DNA of 64,000 nucleotides from Candidatus Cloacimonadota bacterium (GCA_009777575.1 WRLO01000006.1:1-64000); one strand, 5' to 3'; counted from the first letter of the stretch, positions 45,972-56,102 are shown. The notes: generated by a model from the letters alone, not told the origin. Program-made: numbers and translations.

Positions 45972-47039
45972 TCATCTCATTTTTTTATGGATGACTTCCA
46001 TTATCTTGTGAGCTATATTACCCAGAGGTTCGACATAATCAATTGCACCTGTTTCAAAGGCGGCTTTCGGCATTCCATAAACTACTGATGTTTTTTCATC
46101 TTGCGCTATATTTATACTGCCTGCGTCTTTCATTAATCTCACGCCTTGAGCACCATCTTTGCCCATGCCTGTCAAGATACAACCTACTGCGTTACTGCCG
46201 GCAAATTCAGCTACTGATTTGAATAAAACATCAACTGCTGGTCTTTGATACCAAACCTGTGGACCTTTTTTGATACGAACAAGATACCTTGCCCCATCTC
46301 GGCGTAGCACCATATGAAAATCTCCCGGTGCTATCAAACACAATCCCGGTGTCACGGCATCACCATCTCTCGCTTCTCGAACCTCGATTTGTGCATGGTC
46401 ATTCAATCTATTAGCAAATGCCTGCGTAAAACCGGCTGGCATATGTTGAACTACAACTATACCCGGAGTATTAGGGGGAAATTTGTAAATAACATCTTTC
46501 AATGCCTCAGTGCCACCTGTGGATGAGCCAATAGCTATGATTTTATTCGTCGTGGTGATACTGGTGATTACATTTTTTACTGGGGCAGGCGCTTCAGAAT
46601 GATGGGGTTCTGCTTTGGGAACCGGCGAAGTATTCACTCTTACCATTGCTGCTGCTCTTATTGCTTGTAAGAGCTGCGGTTCTATTGATTCTATGGAATA
46701 TGCTTCTGAAGGCTTAGGAACAACGCCTACAGCCCCGATTTCAAGTGCTTTCATGGATGTATCGCAGCCTTGTCTTGTTACTGAGCTGACAATAATTGTA
46801 GGAATTGGAAAATGTGCCATCACCTTTTTTAAAAAAGTCAACCCATCCATTCTTGGCATCTCAATATCGAGCGTCATGACATCAGGTTTAAGACTGACCA
46901 GTTTATCTCTTGCTGAATAAGGATCTGGTGCGGTTCCTACTACTTCCATATCGTGTTCTGCATCTATGAGTGATGTCAAAACTTTCCTGACTACTGCACT
47001 GTCATCTACAATTAAGACTTTGATTTTCCTGATAAGCAT
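45972..47039 (-). CDS. cheB: Chemotaxis protein-glutamate methylesterase CheB
   Basis: The 355-residue protein has a receiver domain with phospho-acceptor Asp58 (VMTLDIEMP) and a methylesterase domain with the catalytic triad Ser173 (GSSTGGTEA), His199 (VVQHMP) and Asp295 (GMGKDGA). It removes methyl groups from chemoreceptors and deamidates Gln. It follows the cheX gene by 4 bp. Confidence 0.97.
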   Translation of the reverse strand: MLIRKIKVLIVDDSAVVRKVLTSLIDAEHDMEVVGTAPDPYSARDKLVSLKPDVMTLDIEMPRMDGLTFLKKVMAHFPIPTIIVSSVTRQGCDTSMKALEIGAVGVVPKPSEAYSIESIEPQLLQAIRAAAMVRVNTSPVPKAEPHHSEAPAPVKNVITSITTTNKIIAIGSSTGGTEALKDVIYKFPPNTPGIVVVQHMPAGFTQAFANRLNDHAQIEVREARDGDAVTPGLCLIAPGDFHMVLRRDGARYLVRIKKGPQVWYQRPAVDVLFKSVAEFAGSNAVGCILTGMGKDGAQGVRLMKDAGSINIAQDEKTSVVYGMPKAAFETGAIDYVEPLGNIAHKIMEVIHKKMR

Positions 47040-47043
47040 TTTT

Positions 47044-47451
47044 CTACCCCACTTTTAATAAAATGCTGAGAGGCTCTTCTTTGTAAAAAAGCATTGCAGT
47101 TTGGTAGCTTTCTGTTTTGATTGAGGATATATTATCTATCATAAAAGGGATATTTATTTTTGCGTTTTGGTCGTTCATCGATATTCTTATAAAATTGCCT
47201 GTTATGATATTGATAGCTTCTTTCAATGTGTCTACTATATCAGCATCGGTTATATCATCTGTGCCAAGAAAATTTTCTGTCATTGTGACTGCTGTTCTTC
47301 CTGAAAACATCAGAATCATGTCTAATTTTTCATCTTTTATACAAACGGCATACTTAAAGTTTTGCTCTTTTTGTATAGGCTCTGTTTCCTCTGTCAGATA
47401 AAACATTGTTTCTAAGATATTAGAAGTCAAGTCCTTCAGATTCTGAATCAT
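47044..47451 (-). CDS. CheX-like CheY phosphatase
   Basis: This is a short CheC/CheX-family protein with one E-x-x-N phosphatase motif (KEAINIITGNF), as in CheX, which dephosphorylates CheY-P. An ATG at 47457 is possible, but GGAGG sits so close to it that the ATG at 47451 (MIQNLKDL) is the better start, giving 135 residues. Either start overlaps the end of cheY by about 30 bp, implying translational coupling. Confidence 0.8.
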   Translation of the reverse strand: MIQNLKDLTSNILETMFYLTEETEPIQKEQNFKYAVCIKDEKLDMILMFSGRTAVTMTENFLGTDDITDADIVDTLKEAINIITGNFIRISMNDQNAKINIPFMIDNISSIKTESYQTAMLFYKEEPLSILLKVG

Positions 47452-47845
47452 CGTCATCCTCCATTATTTCTAATCCGAGTAAATCTATCAATAAATCTCT
47501 GATACCCTCAGGACGAAATGGCTTATAGATTATATGTTTGATATTATTACGTTTTGCCGTTTCTGCATTTTCTGCACTTACATCTGAAGTTACCACTATT
47601 ATAGGAGTATTTTTGGTTAGATCGTTTTCATGGAGTTTATTGACTAACTCAAATCCATCCATGACTGGCATATTGATGTCTGTAAATACCAAATCTATCC
47701 ACTCACCTTTTAATACATTTAAAGCCTCTTGGCCATTTTCTGCTTCAAAGAAAGTTATGCTACCGATATTACACATCTGGATAGACTTTCTTAATACTTT
47801 TCGCATTGATGCAGAATCGTCAACTACTAAAATATTTATTGGCAT
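47420..47845 (-). CDS. CheY-like response regulator
   Basis: The 141 residues form one receiver domain: acidic pocket VDDSA, phospho-acceptor Asp56 (LVFTDINMP), a Thr in VVTSD, and Lys in YKPF. No output domain. A short acidic tail (MEDDDDSESEGLDF) is added. It probably carries the CheA signal to a motor or type IV pili. GAGG precedes the ATG. Confidence 0.93.
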   Translation of the reverse strand: MPINILVVDDSASMRKVLRKSIQMCNIGSITFFEAENGQEALNVLKGEWIDLVFTDINMPVMDGFELVNKLHENDLTKNTPIIVVTSDVSAENAETAKRNNIKHIIYKPFRPEGIRDLLIDLLGLEIMEDDDDSESEGLDF

Positions 47846-47852
47846 GTTTACC

Positions 47853-48698
47853 TCAACTTATTGCTGTAAAATCGTCAAGAACTGACTGTATTATGTTGAT
47901 GCTATTACTAAAGATATTCTCTAGATCTTTGGTCTGGATTTTGTAGTGGTCCATTAGATCTTCATAACCTTTGTAAAGCATGTTATCTTGCTGTGACATA
48001 AATCCCATGGAAATTGCAAAATAATCTGATAGTCGTATGATTCGCACCACTGGATTTGGATGTATTTTTGAATCGTGATGGTTTCTTGCTGCGAGTATAA
48101 CATCGTCAGGGAACAACCATCGCTGTAATATTGCACCACCTACTAGGGCATGCGTGTATCCGAGAACACGTTTTTCCGCTTCAACAAAGTCTAAGCCTTG
48201 ATTTTCTATTAAATATAGAATATCGGTCCATAAATCACTGACCCATAAACTCAGAATTGTTTTCCCTATATCATGGAGGATACCTGCTGTAAACAAGGTG
48301 CTTTTATTCACTTTAGGTTCTAAAAATGATAGGTGTTCGGCTATTATGCCTGTGCTGATTGAGTGTTTCCACAATTCACCCTGTATCATTTCATAGCCTT
48401 TAGATAGCTTTTTAAAGTATTGAGAGGCTGTTGATAAAGTCAATATTTGATACATTTTATCGCGACCTAAGTAATTTACTGCACCTTTAAGGTCTTTGAT
48501 TTCTACTGCATGGGCAAAATATGCCGAATTTGCCAACTTTAATACATTGGCAGTCAATCCAGGATCATATTTTATCACTTCTGCTATCTCTTTATTGTGA
48601 TCTACATCTTCCACAAGCAGCTGAAGGGCTCTTTGCGCTGTCCTATTGAAGACGGGGATATACTCGATTTGCTTCAAAATGTCATTCATTGAAATCAT
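47853..48698 (-). CDS. HDOD-domain signalling protein
   Basis: The 281-residue protein is one HDOD domain (IPVFNRTAQRALQLL, YDPGLTANVLKLANSAYF, TAGILHDIGKTIL). HDOD proteins are HD-phosphohydrolase relatives, mostly without a full metal site, that act as signalling scaffolds and are often next to chemotaxis genes. Its ATG overlaps the cheD stop (4 bp), so the two are coupled. Confidence 0.9.
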   Translation of the reverse strand: MISMNDILKQIEYIPVFNRTAQRALQLLVEDVDHNKEIAEVIKYDPGLTANVLKLANSAYFAHAVEIKDLKGAVNYLGRDKMYQILTLSTASQYFKKLSKGYEMIQGELWKHSISTGIIAEHLSFLEPKVNKSTLFTAGILHDIGKTILSLWVSDLWTDILYLIENQGLDFVEAEKRVLGYTHALVGGAILQRWLFPDDVILAARNHHDSKIHPNPVVRIIRLSDYFAISMGFMSQQDNMLYKGYEDLMDHYKIQTKDLENIFSNSINIIQSVLDDFTAIS

Positions 48699-49177
48699 AA
48701 TTCATACTCCTCATAACTATTGGACACCAAGACCTTACCTGTTGATGTGTAAAGACGCACTGTGCGACTTTTTGATCCCCCAACATCTTCCTTGTGAATA
48801 ATCATATTATTTCTCCAGAGCATTTTTCTGACGGCTGTAAAATTTCTCTCACCTATATTAAAATATTTGTTTTTATCCATCACATTACTGCCACCAATTA
48901 TTTTTGTGATTACATGATTTCGCTTTGCACCTAACTTAAATAGCTCCTTGTATAAAGCTGGAACTCCGAGATCTACAAATTTATAAGGATTTATATTGAT
49001 AGGATTTTTTTCTATTGTAGAATCCGGTAGCATGATATGAATCAAGCCAGCAGCTTGGATATAAGGGTCAAATATAGCTAATGCCACACAGGAACCCAAC
49101 GAGTATGTAACGAGAAACTCATCCGGCTTCGTGCTTATTTTCATATCAGCAATATTTACTACTAATTGTTTCAACAT
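48695..49177 (-). CDS. cheD: Chemoreceptor glutamine deamidase CheD
   Basis: The 160-residue protein has the CheD core YSLGSCVALAIFD...GLIHIMLP. Cys30 and His47 are spaced by 17, and Thr24 stands six residues before Cys, as in the known deamidase site. It converts receptor Gln to Glu and in other bacteria also binds CheC/CheY. Compare the degenerate copy directly upstream. Confidence 0.93.
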   Translation of the reverse strand: MLKQLVVNIADMKISTKPDEFLVTYSLGSCVALAIFDPYIQAAGLIHIMLPDSTIEKNPININPYKFVDLGVPALYKELFKLGAKRNHVITKIIGGSNVMDKNKYFNIGERNFTAVRKMLWRNNMIIHKEDVGGSKSRTVRLYTSTGKVLVSNSYEEYEL

Positions 49178-49238
49178 AACTTCATTTCCTCTTTCAACGG
49201 CTCCTTCCTCAACGACTTTATCTGCCGTCGGTACAATC

Positions 49239-49742
49239 CTAACCCGTTTTTCTTTTTTCGTAAGGATACCAATCAGATTTTCTGATTTTTTCTGTTTTGA
49301 AAGTCAGGCTATGCCCGCTTTCTGTGTCATAAATAAATTTCCTACCGATTTTTCCACCTGTATCTGATGATAATATCTCGATAGTAAAATAATTTAATAT
49401 TGTCTCTGCGATATTTATATTTTTTTGCCCATAATCATTACTCGTTTCACTGTCGCTACCACCTATCAAATGAGCCTTGAGATCTTCTACGCTTGAGCCT
49501 TTGTTTTTCATTTTTTTTATCAGGTGTTTTATCGCTATTGAACCATATTTTGTCGACAGCACTTTCGTATTGGGAGGACTCGGATATAAATACGAGCAAC
49601 ATCCAGAATATTTATTCTTTTCATCAAACAATCCTATAAATACGCCTGAACCTGTCACGCCATAGATGCTCGTGGCATTTTCAGTGATATACATATAGCC
49701 CGGTTGAATTAAATACTTATATTCCGATACGCTAAAAGACAT
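49239..49742 (-). CDS. CheD-like protein without catalytic residues
   Basis: The 167-residue protein aligns with CheD over its length (YGVTGSGVFIGLFD, HLIGGSDSE). The three active-site positions read Tyr27, Gly33 and Ser50 instead of Thr, Cys and His. It cannot be a deamidase of the known kind and may instead hold a binding or regulatory role next to the intact CheD. The start overlaps the cheR stop by one base. It lies 61 bp before cheD. Confidence 0.85.
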   Translation of the reverse strand: MSFSVSEYKYLIQPGYMYITENATSIYGVTGSGVFIGLFDEKNKYSGCCSYLYPSPPNTKVLSTKYGSIAIKHLIKKMKNKGSSVEDLKAHLIGGSDSETSNDYGQKNINIAETILNYFTIEILSSDTGGKIGRKFIYDTESGHSLTFKTEKIRKSDWYPYEKRKTG

Positions 49743-50554
49743 TATACTTTCCTGTATGTTGCGGGTTGAACATATTGAAATGGGTGTTTTATGCCATTTA
49801 AACTTTCGGAATGTCCTATCATCAGATAAGAGTTTTTGTTCATAAAGTCATAAAACTTGTTTACTATACTTTCTTTTGTTTGTAAATCAAAATATATCAT
49901 GACATTGCGACAAAAGATTATATCATAATTGTGAGGTAGTCTAAACGGTTCTATCAGGTTTAATCGGCTAAATTTGACATGACGAGTGATATTGCTTTTT
50001 ATTTTAACCATACCTGCTGAATTGTTTTTACCTTCTTGGAAATATTTTTTCAAAATAGATTTATCCATTTTTTCCACTGAAGCTATAGGATAAACTCCGC
50101 GTTGAGCCATATTCAAAACTTTTGAAGATATATCGGTTGCAAATATTTCAAAGGGATATTTATCTCCTAACAATTCTTTCATCGTTATAGCTATTGAATA
50201 GGGCTCCTCACCTGAAGAACAGGCAGCACTCCATATCTTTACGGAATCGCTAAATTTGAAATCAAAATTGCCATGCCATACACTTTTGATAAATTCAAAA
50301 TGTTTTTCTTCTCTGAAAAAATGAGTCACATTCGTCGATATCAAATTGATAAATTCTACCAATTCATCTCCGCTATCGTCATTTTTGATGATGTCGTAAT
50401 ATGCTCGATAGCTACCGATTTCGCGTTTTCGCAATACCTTATTTACACGAGATTGAAGCAATTGCTTTTTGTCACGCGTTAGGTGGATGCCCACTTTGTC
50501 ATAAACTAATTTTGCAAACGCATCAAAATCCTTGTCAGATATTATATAGTCCAT
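49742..50554 (-). CDS. cheR: Chemoreceptor methyltransferase CheR
   Basis: The 270 residues contain an N-terminal helical domain and the S-adenosylmethionine domain (SAACSSGEEPYSIA, FATDIS, DIIFCRNVMIYFD). CheR methylates receptor Glu residues. AAGGAG precedes the ATG. This is the first gene of the cheR-to-cheB run; cheA is 9.6 kb further upstream behind array 2. Confidence 0.97.
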   Translation of the reverse strand: MDYIISDKDFDAFAKLVYDKVGIHLTRDKKQLLQSRVNKVLRKREIGSYRAYYDIIKNDDSGDELVEFINLISTNVTHFFREEKHFEFIKSVWHGNFDFKFSDSVKIWSAACSSGEEPYSIAITMKELLGDKYPFEIFATDISSKVLNMAQRGVYPIASVEKMDKSILKKYFQEGKNNSAGMVKIKSNITRHVKFSRLNLIEPFRLPHNYDIIFCRNVMIYFDLQTKESIVNKFYDFMNKNSYLMIGHSESLNGIKHPFQYVQPATYRKV

Positions 50555-50635
50555 ACTTCTCCTTGATTTTATCGTCTGTTGTCACTGCCTGCGTCAGCAA
50601 AAAAATTAATCTCACAACAAACATCTATACCTCCC

Positions 50636-51092
50636 CTATTTTATTAACATCATTCGTCTAATAAATGTTTCATTTTCTGTCTGTAATCTATAAAAATAAA
50701 CGCCACTTGCTACTTCTAAACCATACTCATTTCTCCCATTCCAGAGTATTTCGTGGCTACCGGCTGGCATTAATTCATCCATCAATACCCGAACCTTCTG
50801 ATCTCTGATATTGAAAATCTCAAGATTAACCTCTCCAGAGACTGCAAGATTGAAATTTATCATAGTCTCTGGATTGAAAGGATTCGGATAATTTCCCATT
50901 TCAATATCCATAACAGATACTAAATTTTTTATATCCTCTTTTTTGTCAAGATTTTTTATTCTATCGAATATATACTCTTGCAATATTATAAACTCTTCAA
51001 GCTTACTAGGTCGGTGTTTACCTACTGTCGAAAAAGACCTACTACCTTGCTCCTGCAACCTAAAATAACAATATCCTTGATTCAATTCCGCA
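50636..51092 (-). pseudogene. Truncated third copy of the array protease (C-terminal end only)
   Basis: About 152 codons match the final part of the proteases at 24790 and 51315: the AELNQGYCYF end of the TPR region and the complete FlgD-type domain (NYPNPFNPETMINF, WNGRNEYGLEVASGVYFYR). Homology stops at 51092; beyond it the frame runs only into a palindromic element. Signal peptide, propeptide and catalytic domain are all missing, so it is a remnant rather than a gene product. Confidence 0.85.
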
Positions 51093-51125
51093 TTTTGGAG
51101 AAAATCCCCCCACATTTATGGGGCG

Positions 51126-51262
51126 GGCAGGGGCAATGTTAACAACTTAAGAAAAATCTGCTCCGTAGTGCCAATCTCCGATTGGCTTTTTATGCGGGTT
51201 TATGGCAATCGGAGATTGCCGCTACGGATTTTAAGCAGCTTAAGTTGTTAGCATTGGGGGCA
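51126..51262. repeat. Long imperfect palindrome, repeat family A copy 3
   Basis: Arms of about 60 bp pair with each other: GGCAATGTTAAC-AACTTAAG through to CCGTAGTGCCAATCTCCG (to ~51185), against its complement (51205-51262). It closely resembles copy 1, including the trailing ACCGC...TCG. The element begins ~20 bp past the break of the truncated protease copy and ends just past the stop of the intact protease at 51315. Confidence 0.85.
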
Positions 51263-51314
51263 GGGGGGGGAAGTACCGCTCCGACGGCTCGACCCCTCAG
51301 TCGCGAAATCTCAC

Positions 51315-54300
51315 CTATTTCAACAACACCATTCTTCTGGTGACACTCTCACCTCCAGCCTGAAGACGATAGAAATATACTCCACTTGCTACTTCGCTAT
51401 CATACTCATTTCTCCCATTCCAGAGTATTTCGTGGCTTCCGGCTGGCATTAATTCATCTATTAATACCCTGATCTTTTGACCTCTGATATTGAAAATCTC
51501 AAGGTTAACCTTTCCAGAGACTGTAAGATTGAAATTTATCATAGTCTCAGGATTGAAAGGATTCGGATAATTACCCATTTCAATATCCATAACAGATATC
51601 ATATTTTCAATATCCTCTTTTTTGCCAAGGTTTTCTATTCTCTCGAATATATCCTCTTGCAATATTATAAACTCTTCAAGGTTATTAGGTCGGTGTTTAC
51701 CTACTGTCGGAAAAGACCTACTACCTTGCTCCTGCAACATCAAATAACAATATCCTTGATTCAATTCCGCAAGTAGAGTGCTGATAATATCGTAATCCTG
51801 CTCAATGATGTCTTCATAGATATAAATCGCATCAAAATAATCAGAATTGAACATGCGAGCCATACCTTTGGTCTCAAGAACTATATTTTCCAGATTGTCA
51901 TGCTCTATACTTTCCAAAAAATCCCATAGTTCTTCAAAATCTCCTTCATGCAAATAGTTCGCTTGAAACAATAAAGGAACAGCTAAAATAGCGTATTCAT
52001 CATCAGGATAATCCTCTATCAAACCCATAAATATCTCCATTGCTTGCTCATAATCTCCTTCAGCAAAAGATTCTATACCATCATCATAAAGCAGTCTTGG
52101 AGTTATTGGCGGATCTGGGGCAGGTGGCACAAATTGAAAACAATTTATACAAGGAAAAAACTTTGAGGGGTCAGCTCTTGAAATCAACACATCGATAACA
52201 TGAAGTCGCGGTGTGATAGGAGAATTACTTGTATTCGCTCTCAATAAATAACCTGTATTAGGGATATGGGGGTCATCATATTTTATTCTCGGAGAGCGAA
52301 ATGCGTTGGATTGTGGAAAGATAGGAAAGGCTGAAGGCAGAGCCTCAATTTGATTCAGCCTATTGTTACTGATCATCAAATTTTGTCCGATGATGCTTTT
52401 TATATTTCCATGAAAATAGATTCCATGCTCTAAATTTTCTTCTATTCTGCCTTCTTTTATTTCAGCAAAACTCCCATTTATCAGAATACCAAATCTGGCA
52501 TTATCATAAATTTCTGTAAAATATATTTTATTCAGACCCGGTGAATGGTTAATAGCTATGCCATGAAAATTGTTTTCATATACCTTTGAGTCATACATCT
52601 CTATTAAACTTTGATTGAACACATACAGATGACGCAAATTTTGACGATAATGAATATTGTTAAAAATGCCCTTAGAATTGTTTTGGATAGTAAAACGGTG
52701 CAATTTCTCTATTGTAGAATCGCTGATTTCTGCTTCACTATAATTCTGAATAAAAACTTGCGAACCTTCAGAATCACCGCGAATTATCGAATCATTCTTT
52801 GCTTCAAGCACGCTTCCATTGGCAATAATCAACCTACTCGAAGCATCTAAACTTAAAAGGCTTTGGGTGAGTTCGAAAGACCCATTGTTCACAGTTATCT
52901 GACCCTGACGAACTGCATATAGATAACTATTGTTTAAGGTTAGTTTTCCACCTGAATTGATAGATATTTGACTATTTTCGCCACGGTGAGATAATATACT
53001 GCTACCCAATAGGGACAATCTGCCATTGTTTTCTATCTCAAGAAAACCAGCATTTCTCAATACGAGATTGCTTTGAGATCCCATAACTATATTTGAAGAT
53101 GTATCTATTCTGTAAAGTGCCTCAAATCCAATTTCTACTGAGCCACTAACAAAAGACACAACACTACCATCTTTTATCCATAACATTGTATCTGGTGAAT
53201 AAACTTTGATGGCTGTATTTCCCATATTCAATCTTGAATTTTCTATGACAAACTGAGCAGAATTACGAATATCTATCTCACCAACACTTATTGTTTTTAT
53301 ATTGCTATTCCGAATGATGATAGCGCTATCAGGTCCACCAACTCTGATGAAAGGAACATAAACGGAAGTATTTTCAATTATTAATGTTCCGTGACGGACA
53401 GTAATCCCAAAAAATTGGTTTAAAGGGTCTTGATGATTGGCAGAATAGACGATACTATCAGAAATAGTCAATACTGCTCCATTGTCAATTACCCAGTTTT
53501 TCGATAGTGCTATGTTGCTGGTAATGAGGGAGTCTGCTGTTATTATATGCTGGAGACCCATGACTCGCATTACTGGATTAAATGCGTTCAGACGACCACC
53601 GGTGATGGTTGTTTCTTGTAAATCAGGAACCCTGTCCACACCTTGCAATAGATATTCTTTAAACTGTAATGCGACTTCTTTCGGATGTGTCCGTGACCTT
53701 TCAATTAAATCATCGCTTGCTGCATGATACATCAGTCCTATTACACCGGCTACATAAGGGGCTGAAAAGCTGGTTCCCCATGTTGTTGTATAATCGTTTA
53801 AAAGGGTTCTGTGTCCTGTAGTAACTATATTGTGTCCAGGGGCACCTAAATTAACAGTATATTTCCCATAACCTCCACCACCGCTTATTGGACCAACATA
53901 TCGAACCTCTCTATTAGTAGTAGCTGTTACTACTATCAAGTTTTCTGGTATTTCGCTTATTAATTGAGGCGAAACAGTAATGTGTAAATTTGTATTACCA
54001 GATGACCAGATGAATAGTATGCCAGCATCACCCATTTCTTTGATTTTATTGGCAGCAGGAGATGTAGGATTATTAAAAATACTTTGAACTCCTTCATATG
54101 GATGATAAACCGCAACAATATTTAACCCACCATTATTATTGTTATAGTTTTCTCTCTGTGCAATAAAATAATCCATTTCTGAAAGATAACCATTAATAAG
54201 AGTTCGCCTATCTAAAATTATGGTTTTAATATCTAAAAGATCCCCACCTATTCCAGATATTCCTAAATAATTGTTCGAAGTTGCAGAAATTAATCCTGCT

Positions 54301-54956
54301 GTCATTGTGGCATGTGAGTTGAATTCTGAGCTTGGGTTAAGAGGTGGATAAATATATCCGGGTGGATGCCACATATTTTCTTGAAGATCGTCGTGAGTGG
54401 TTTCAAGGTAAATATCTCTTGCTGCTACGAAAATTGGTCTAGAGTTGATATTAGGTATTGTAGACAACAAATTCCAAGTATTAAGAGCATCTATATCTGC
54501 TCCAATTATTCCTATATGCCCATGAATTATTTGCCCGGTATTGTTCAATGCCCATTGTGAAGAAAAATAATAATCATTGAGTGTGTTTTGAAAATTAAAT
54601 TCTGACGCATCTACCTCAACCATGTCCAAAATTCCAATTTTTTCTCTTTCGAGATAATAATTCAGCATAGCAGAAACGACATACCTATCATCTAGTAATA
54701 CATTCAATAGATTTTCTTCTGAAATTGTGTTTGTATTGAAAGTGAAAAGATATGTGTTTGATCGTTCAGATATCATCTCTGTTTTTTGTAATCTATACTG
54801 TGAATATGAGGTTAAAAATAGATAAACATCATTTCCCCGTATATTTGATTCTAAAGAGACAATAATTTCTCCAGACTTAAAATTGGGTCCATAAGCATTT
54901 AAACTTATATTCCATATCATTAAAAATAAGAAACAAATTAAAATCTGTCTGTTCAT
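51315..54956 (-). CDS. Secreted subtilisin-like protease with beta-helix, TPR and FlgD-type domains (array 2)
   Basis: The 1213-residue protein has the same build as that at 24790: signal peptide, one propeptide-like module (SGEIIVSLES..., TSYSQYRL, FTFNTN, DDRYVVSAMLN), S8 domain with Asp181, His215 (NSHATMTAG), Asn321 (SSGNT) and Ser396 (WGTSFSAP), beta-helix, TPR-like part and sorting domain. The His motif has A in place of the usual G. The catalytic part differs strongly from that of the array-1 protease, while everything from GGRLNAFNPVMRVMG to the C terminus is nearly identical. Last intact gene of array 2. Confidence 0.85.
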   Translation of the reverse strand: MNRQILICFLFLMIWNISLNAYGPNFKSGEIIVSLESNIRGNDVYLFLTSYSQYRLQKTEMISERSNTYLFTFNTNTISEENLLNVLLDDRYVVSAMLNYYLEREKIGILDMVEVDASEFNFQNTLNDYYFSSQWALNNTGQIIHGHIGIIGADIDALNTWNLLSTIPNINSRPIFVAARDIYLETTHDDLQENMWHPPGYIYPPLNPSSEFNSHATMTAGLISATSNNYLGISGIGGDLLDIKTIILDRRTLINGYLSEMDYFIAQRENYNNNNGGLNIVAVYHPYEGVQSIFNNPTSPAANKIKEMGDAGILFIWSSGNTNLHITVSPQLISEIPENLIVVTATTNREVRYVGPISGGGGYGKYTVNLGAPGHNIVTTGHRTLLNDYTTTWGTSFSAPYVAGVIGLMYHAASDDLIERSRTHPKEVALQFKEYLLQGVDRVPDLQETTITGGRLNAFNPVMRVMGLQHIITADSLITSNIALSKNWVIDNGAVLTISDSIVYSANHQDPLNQFFGITVRHGTLIIENTSVYVPFIRVGGPDSAIIIRNSNIKTISVGEIDIRNSAQFVIENSRLNMGNTAIKVYSPDTMLWIKDGSVVSFVSGSVEIGFEALYRIDTSSNIVMGSQSNLVLRNAGFLEIENNGRLSLLGSSILSHRGENSQISINSGGKLTLNNSYLYAVRQGQITVNNGSFELTQSLLSLDASSRLIIANGSVLEAKNDSIIRGDSEGSQVFIQNYSEAEISDSTIEKLHRFTIQNNSKGIFNNIHYRQNLRHLYVFNQSLIEMYDSKVYENNFHGIAINHSPGLNKIYFTEIYDNARFGILINGSFAEIKEGRIEENLEHGIYFHGNIKSIIGQNLMISNNRLNQIEALPSAFPIFPQSNAFRSPRIKYDDPHIPNTGYLLRANTSNSPITPRLHVIDVLISRADPSKFFPCINCFQFVPPAPDPPITPRLLYDDGIESFAEGDYEQAMEIFMGLIEDYPDDEYAILAVPLLFQANYLHEGDFEELWDFLESIEHDNLENIVLETKGMARMFNSDYFDAIYIYEDIIEQDYDIISTLLAELNQGYCYLMLQEQGSRSFPTVGKHRPNNLEEFIILQEDIFERIENLGKKEDIENMISVMDIEMGNYPNPFNPETMINFNLTVSGKVNLEIFNIRGQKIRVLIDELMPAGSHEILWNGRNEYDSEVASGVYFYRLQAGGESVTRRMVLLK

Positions 54957-54969
54957 TTTTTACTCCTTA

Positions 54970-56088
54970 TTACTTTAGTATCGTTAATCTGCCTGTATGT
55001 ATGTTTTCTTTAGTTTTTATTCTAAAGAAATATGTTCCCGATGCTGCTCTTTGATTGTATTGATCTTTCAAATCCCAAATAAAAGAAATTTCCCCAGCAT
55101 CATTTTGAAAATTTTTAGATGTCTTTATTAACTGTCCTCTTATATTGTATATAGATATCACATAATCAGACAAGGTTTCTGGGGACTTTTCTGTCAGTTT
55201 ATCATCATCTGTTTTCATCTTTATAATTACTTCCTCAAACCTTGCAGGATTCGGATAAACTGTTATATGTTCTATCTTTGATAGGGTTTCATCATTTGAA
55301 GAAGATATTGGACCAGAGCATGGATGTAAAATTCTCATATAATAATTAAACATAATACCTCTTACTCTATAATCCTGTCTTAATTCCTCATATAATAAAA
55401 ATTCATTATCCAGTAAATAACTGAAAGATAATAACCATGTATTTGAGTTTACCGATATTTGGCTTATTTCAATAAACTCAATATGAGAAAAGTCATCCAA
55501 AAATTCATCAAAAGCTTCGTTTACAACCCAGTTGTCTAAGTTTACTATTATGTCACCAGGTTTCCAACCTTTACTAAACATAGTATCGATAACCCTTTCA
55601 TCATTTCTCATCATATCGTATACCTCACCGGGATAAAATTGGTTGTCATCAAAAGTAAAGCAAAAATAATCTGAAGGTGTATCCATACCATAAACACTTC
55701 CGTTTAAACCAATGTGTGAATAACTGTTTATAAAATCTGCTTCGCAAACATCATCTGAAAGCTTAATGGCAAGTGTTCTAACCCTCCAGTCATCAAGAAA
55801 AGATGATAAATATACCCTTGAATCATTTTGTATCATACTAAGAAAATCATTTACATCAATGGTGGTTTTATCAAAAAAATAATACCTCAATAAACATTCA
55901 TCACACACTATATCTAATATTCTTAACTGGTATTGACTATAATCATTCAAAAATCTTTGATAAGCTTGCCCAGTTACATGGCTGTATAGTGTTATATACA
56001 TCGCTTGAGCAAGACTTTCATTTGCGAAAAAATTGCTATTGCTCCATATACACAATACGATTAACAAAAAAATTATTCTTTTTTTCAT
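54970..56088 (-). CDS. Secreted three-module propeptide-like protein, second subgroup (array 2)
   Basis: The 372-residue near-twin of the protein at 30870 has the same signal peptide, three modules (FLNDYSQYQLRI; SYSHIGL; GDIIVNL, DDFSHIEF) and FlgD-type domain. Module 1 has VCDEC where its twin has VCGGC. Differences cluster in module 3, consistent with diversification of one face. It stands 13 bp before the protease gene with GGAG in the spacer. Confidence 0.7.
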   Translation of the reverse strand: MKKRIIFLLIVLCIWSNSNFFANESLAQAMYITLYSHVTGQAYQRFLNDYSQYQLRILDIVCDECLLRYYFFDKTTIDVNDFLSMIQNDSRVYLSSFLDDWRVRTLAIKLSDDVCEADFINSYSHIGLNGSVYGMDTPSDYFCFTFDDNQFYPGEVYDMMRNDERVIDTMFSKGWKPGDIIVNLDNWVVNEAFDEFLDDFSHIEFIEISQISVNSNTWLLSFSYLLDNEFLLYEELRQDYRVRGIMFNYYMRILHPCSGPISSSNDETLSKIEHITVYPNPARFEEVIIKMKTDDDKLTEKSPETLSDYVISIYNIRGQLIKTSKNFQNDAGEISFIWDLKDQYNQRAASGTYFFRIKTKENIHTGRLTILK

Positions 56089-56102
56089 AACACACTCCTT
56101 TT

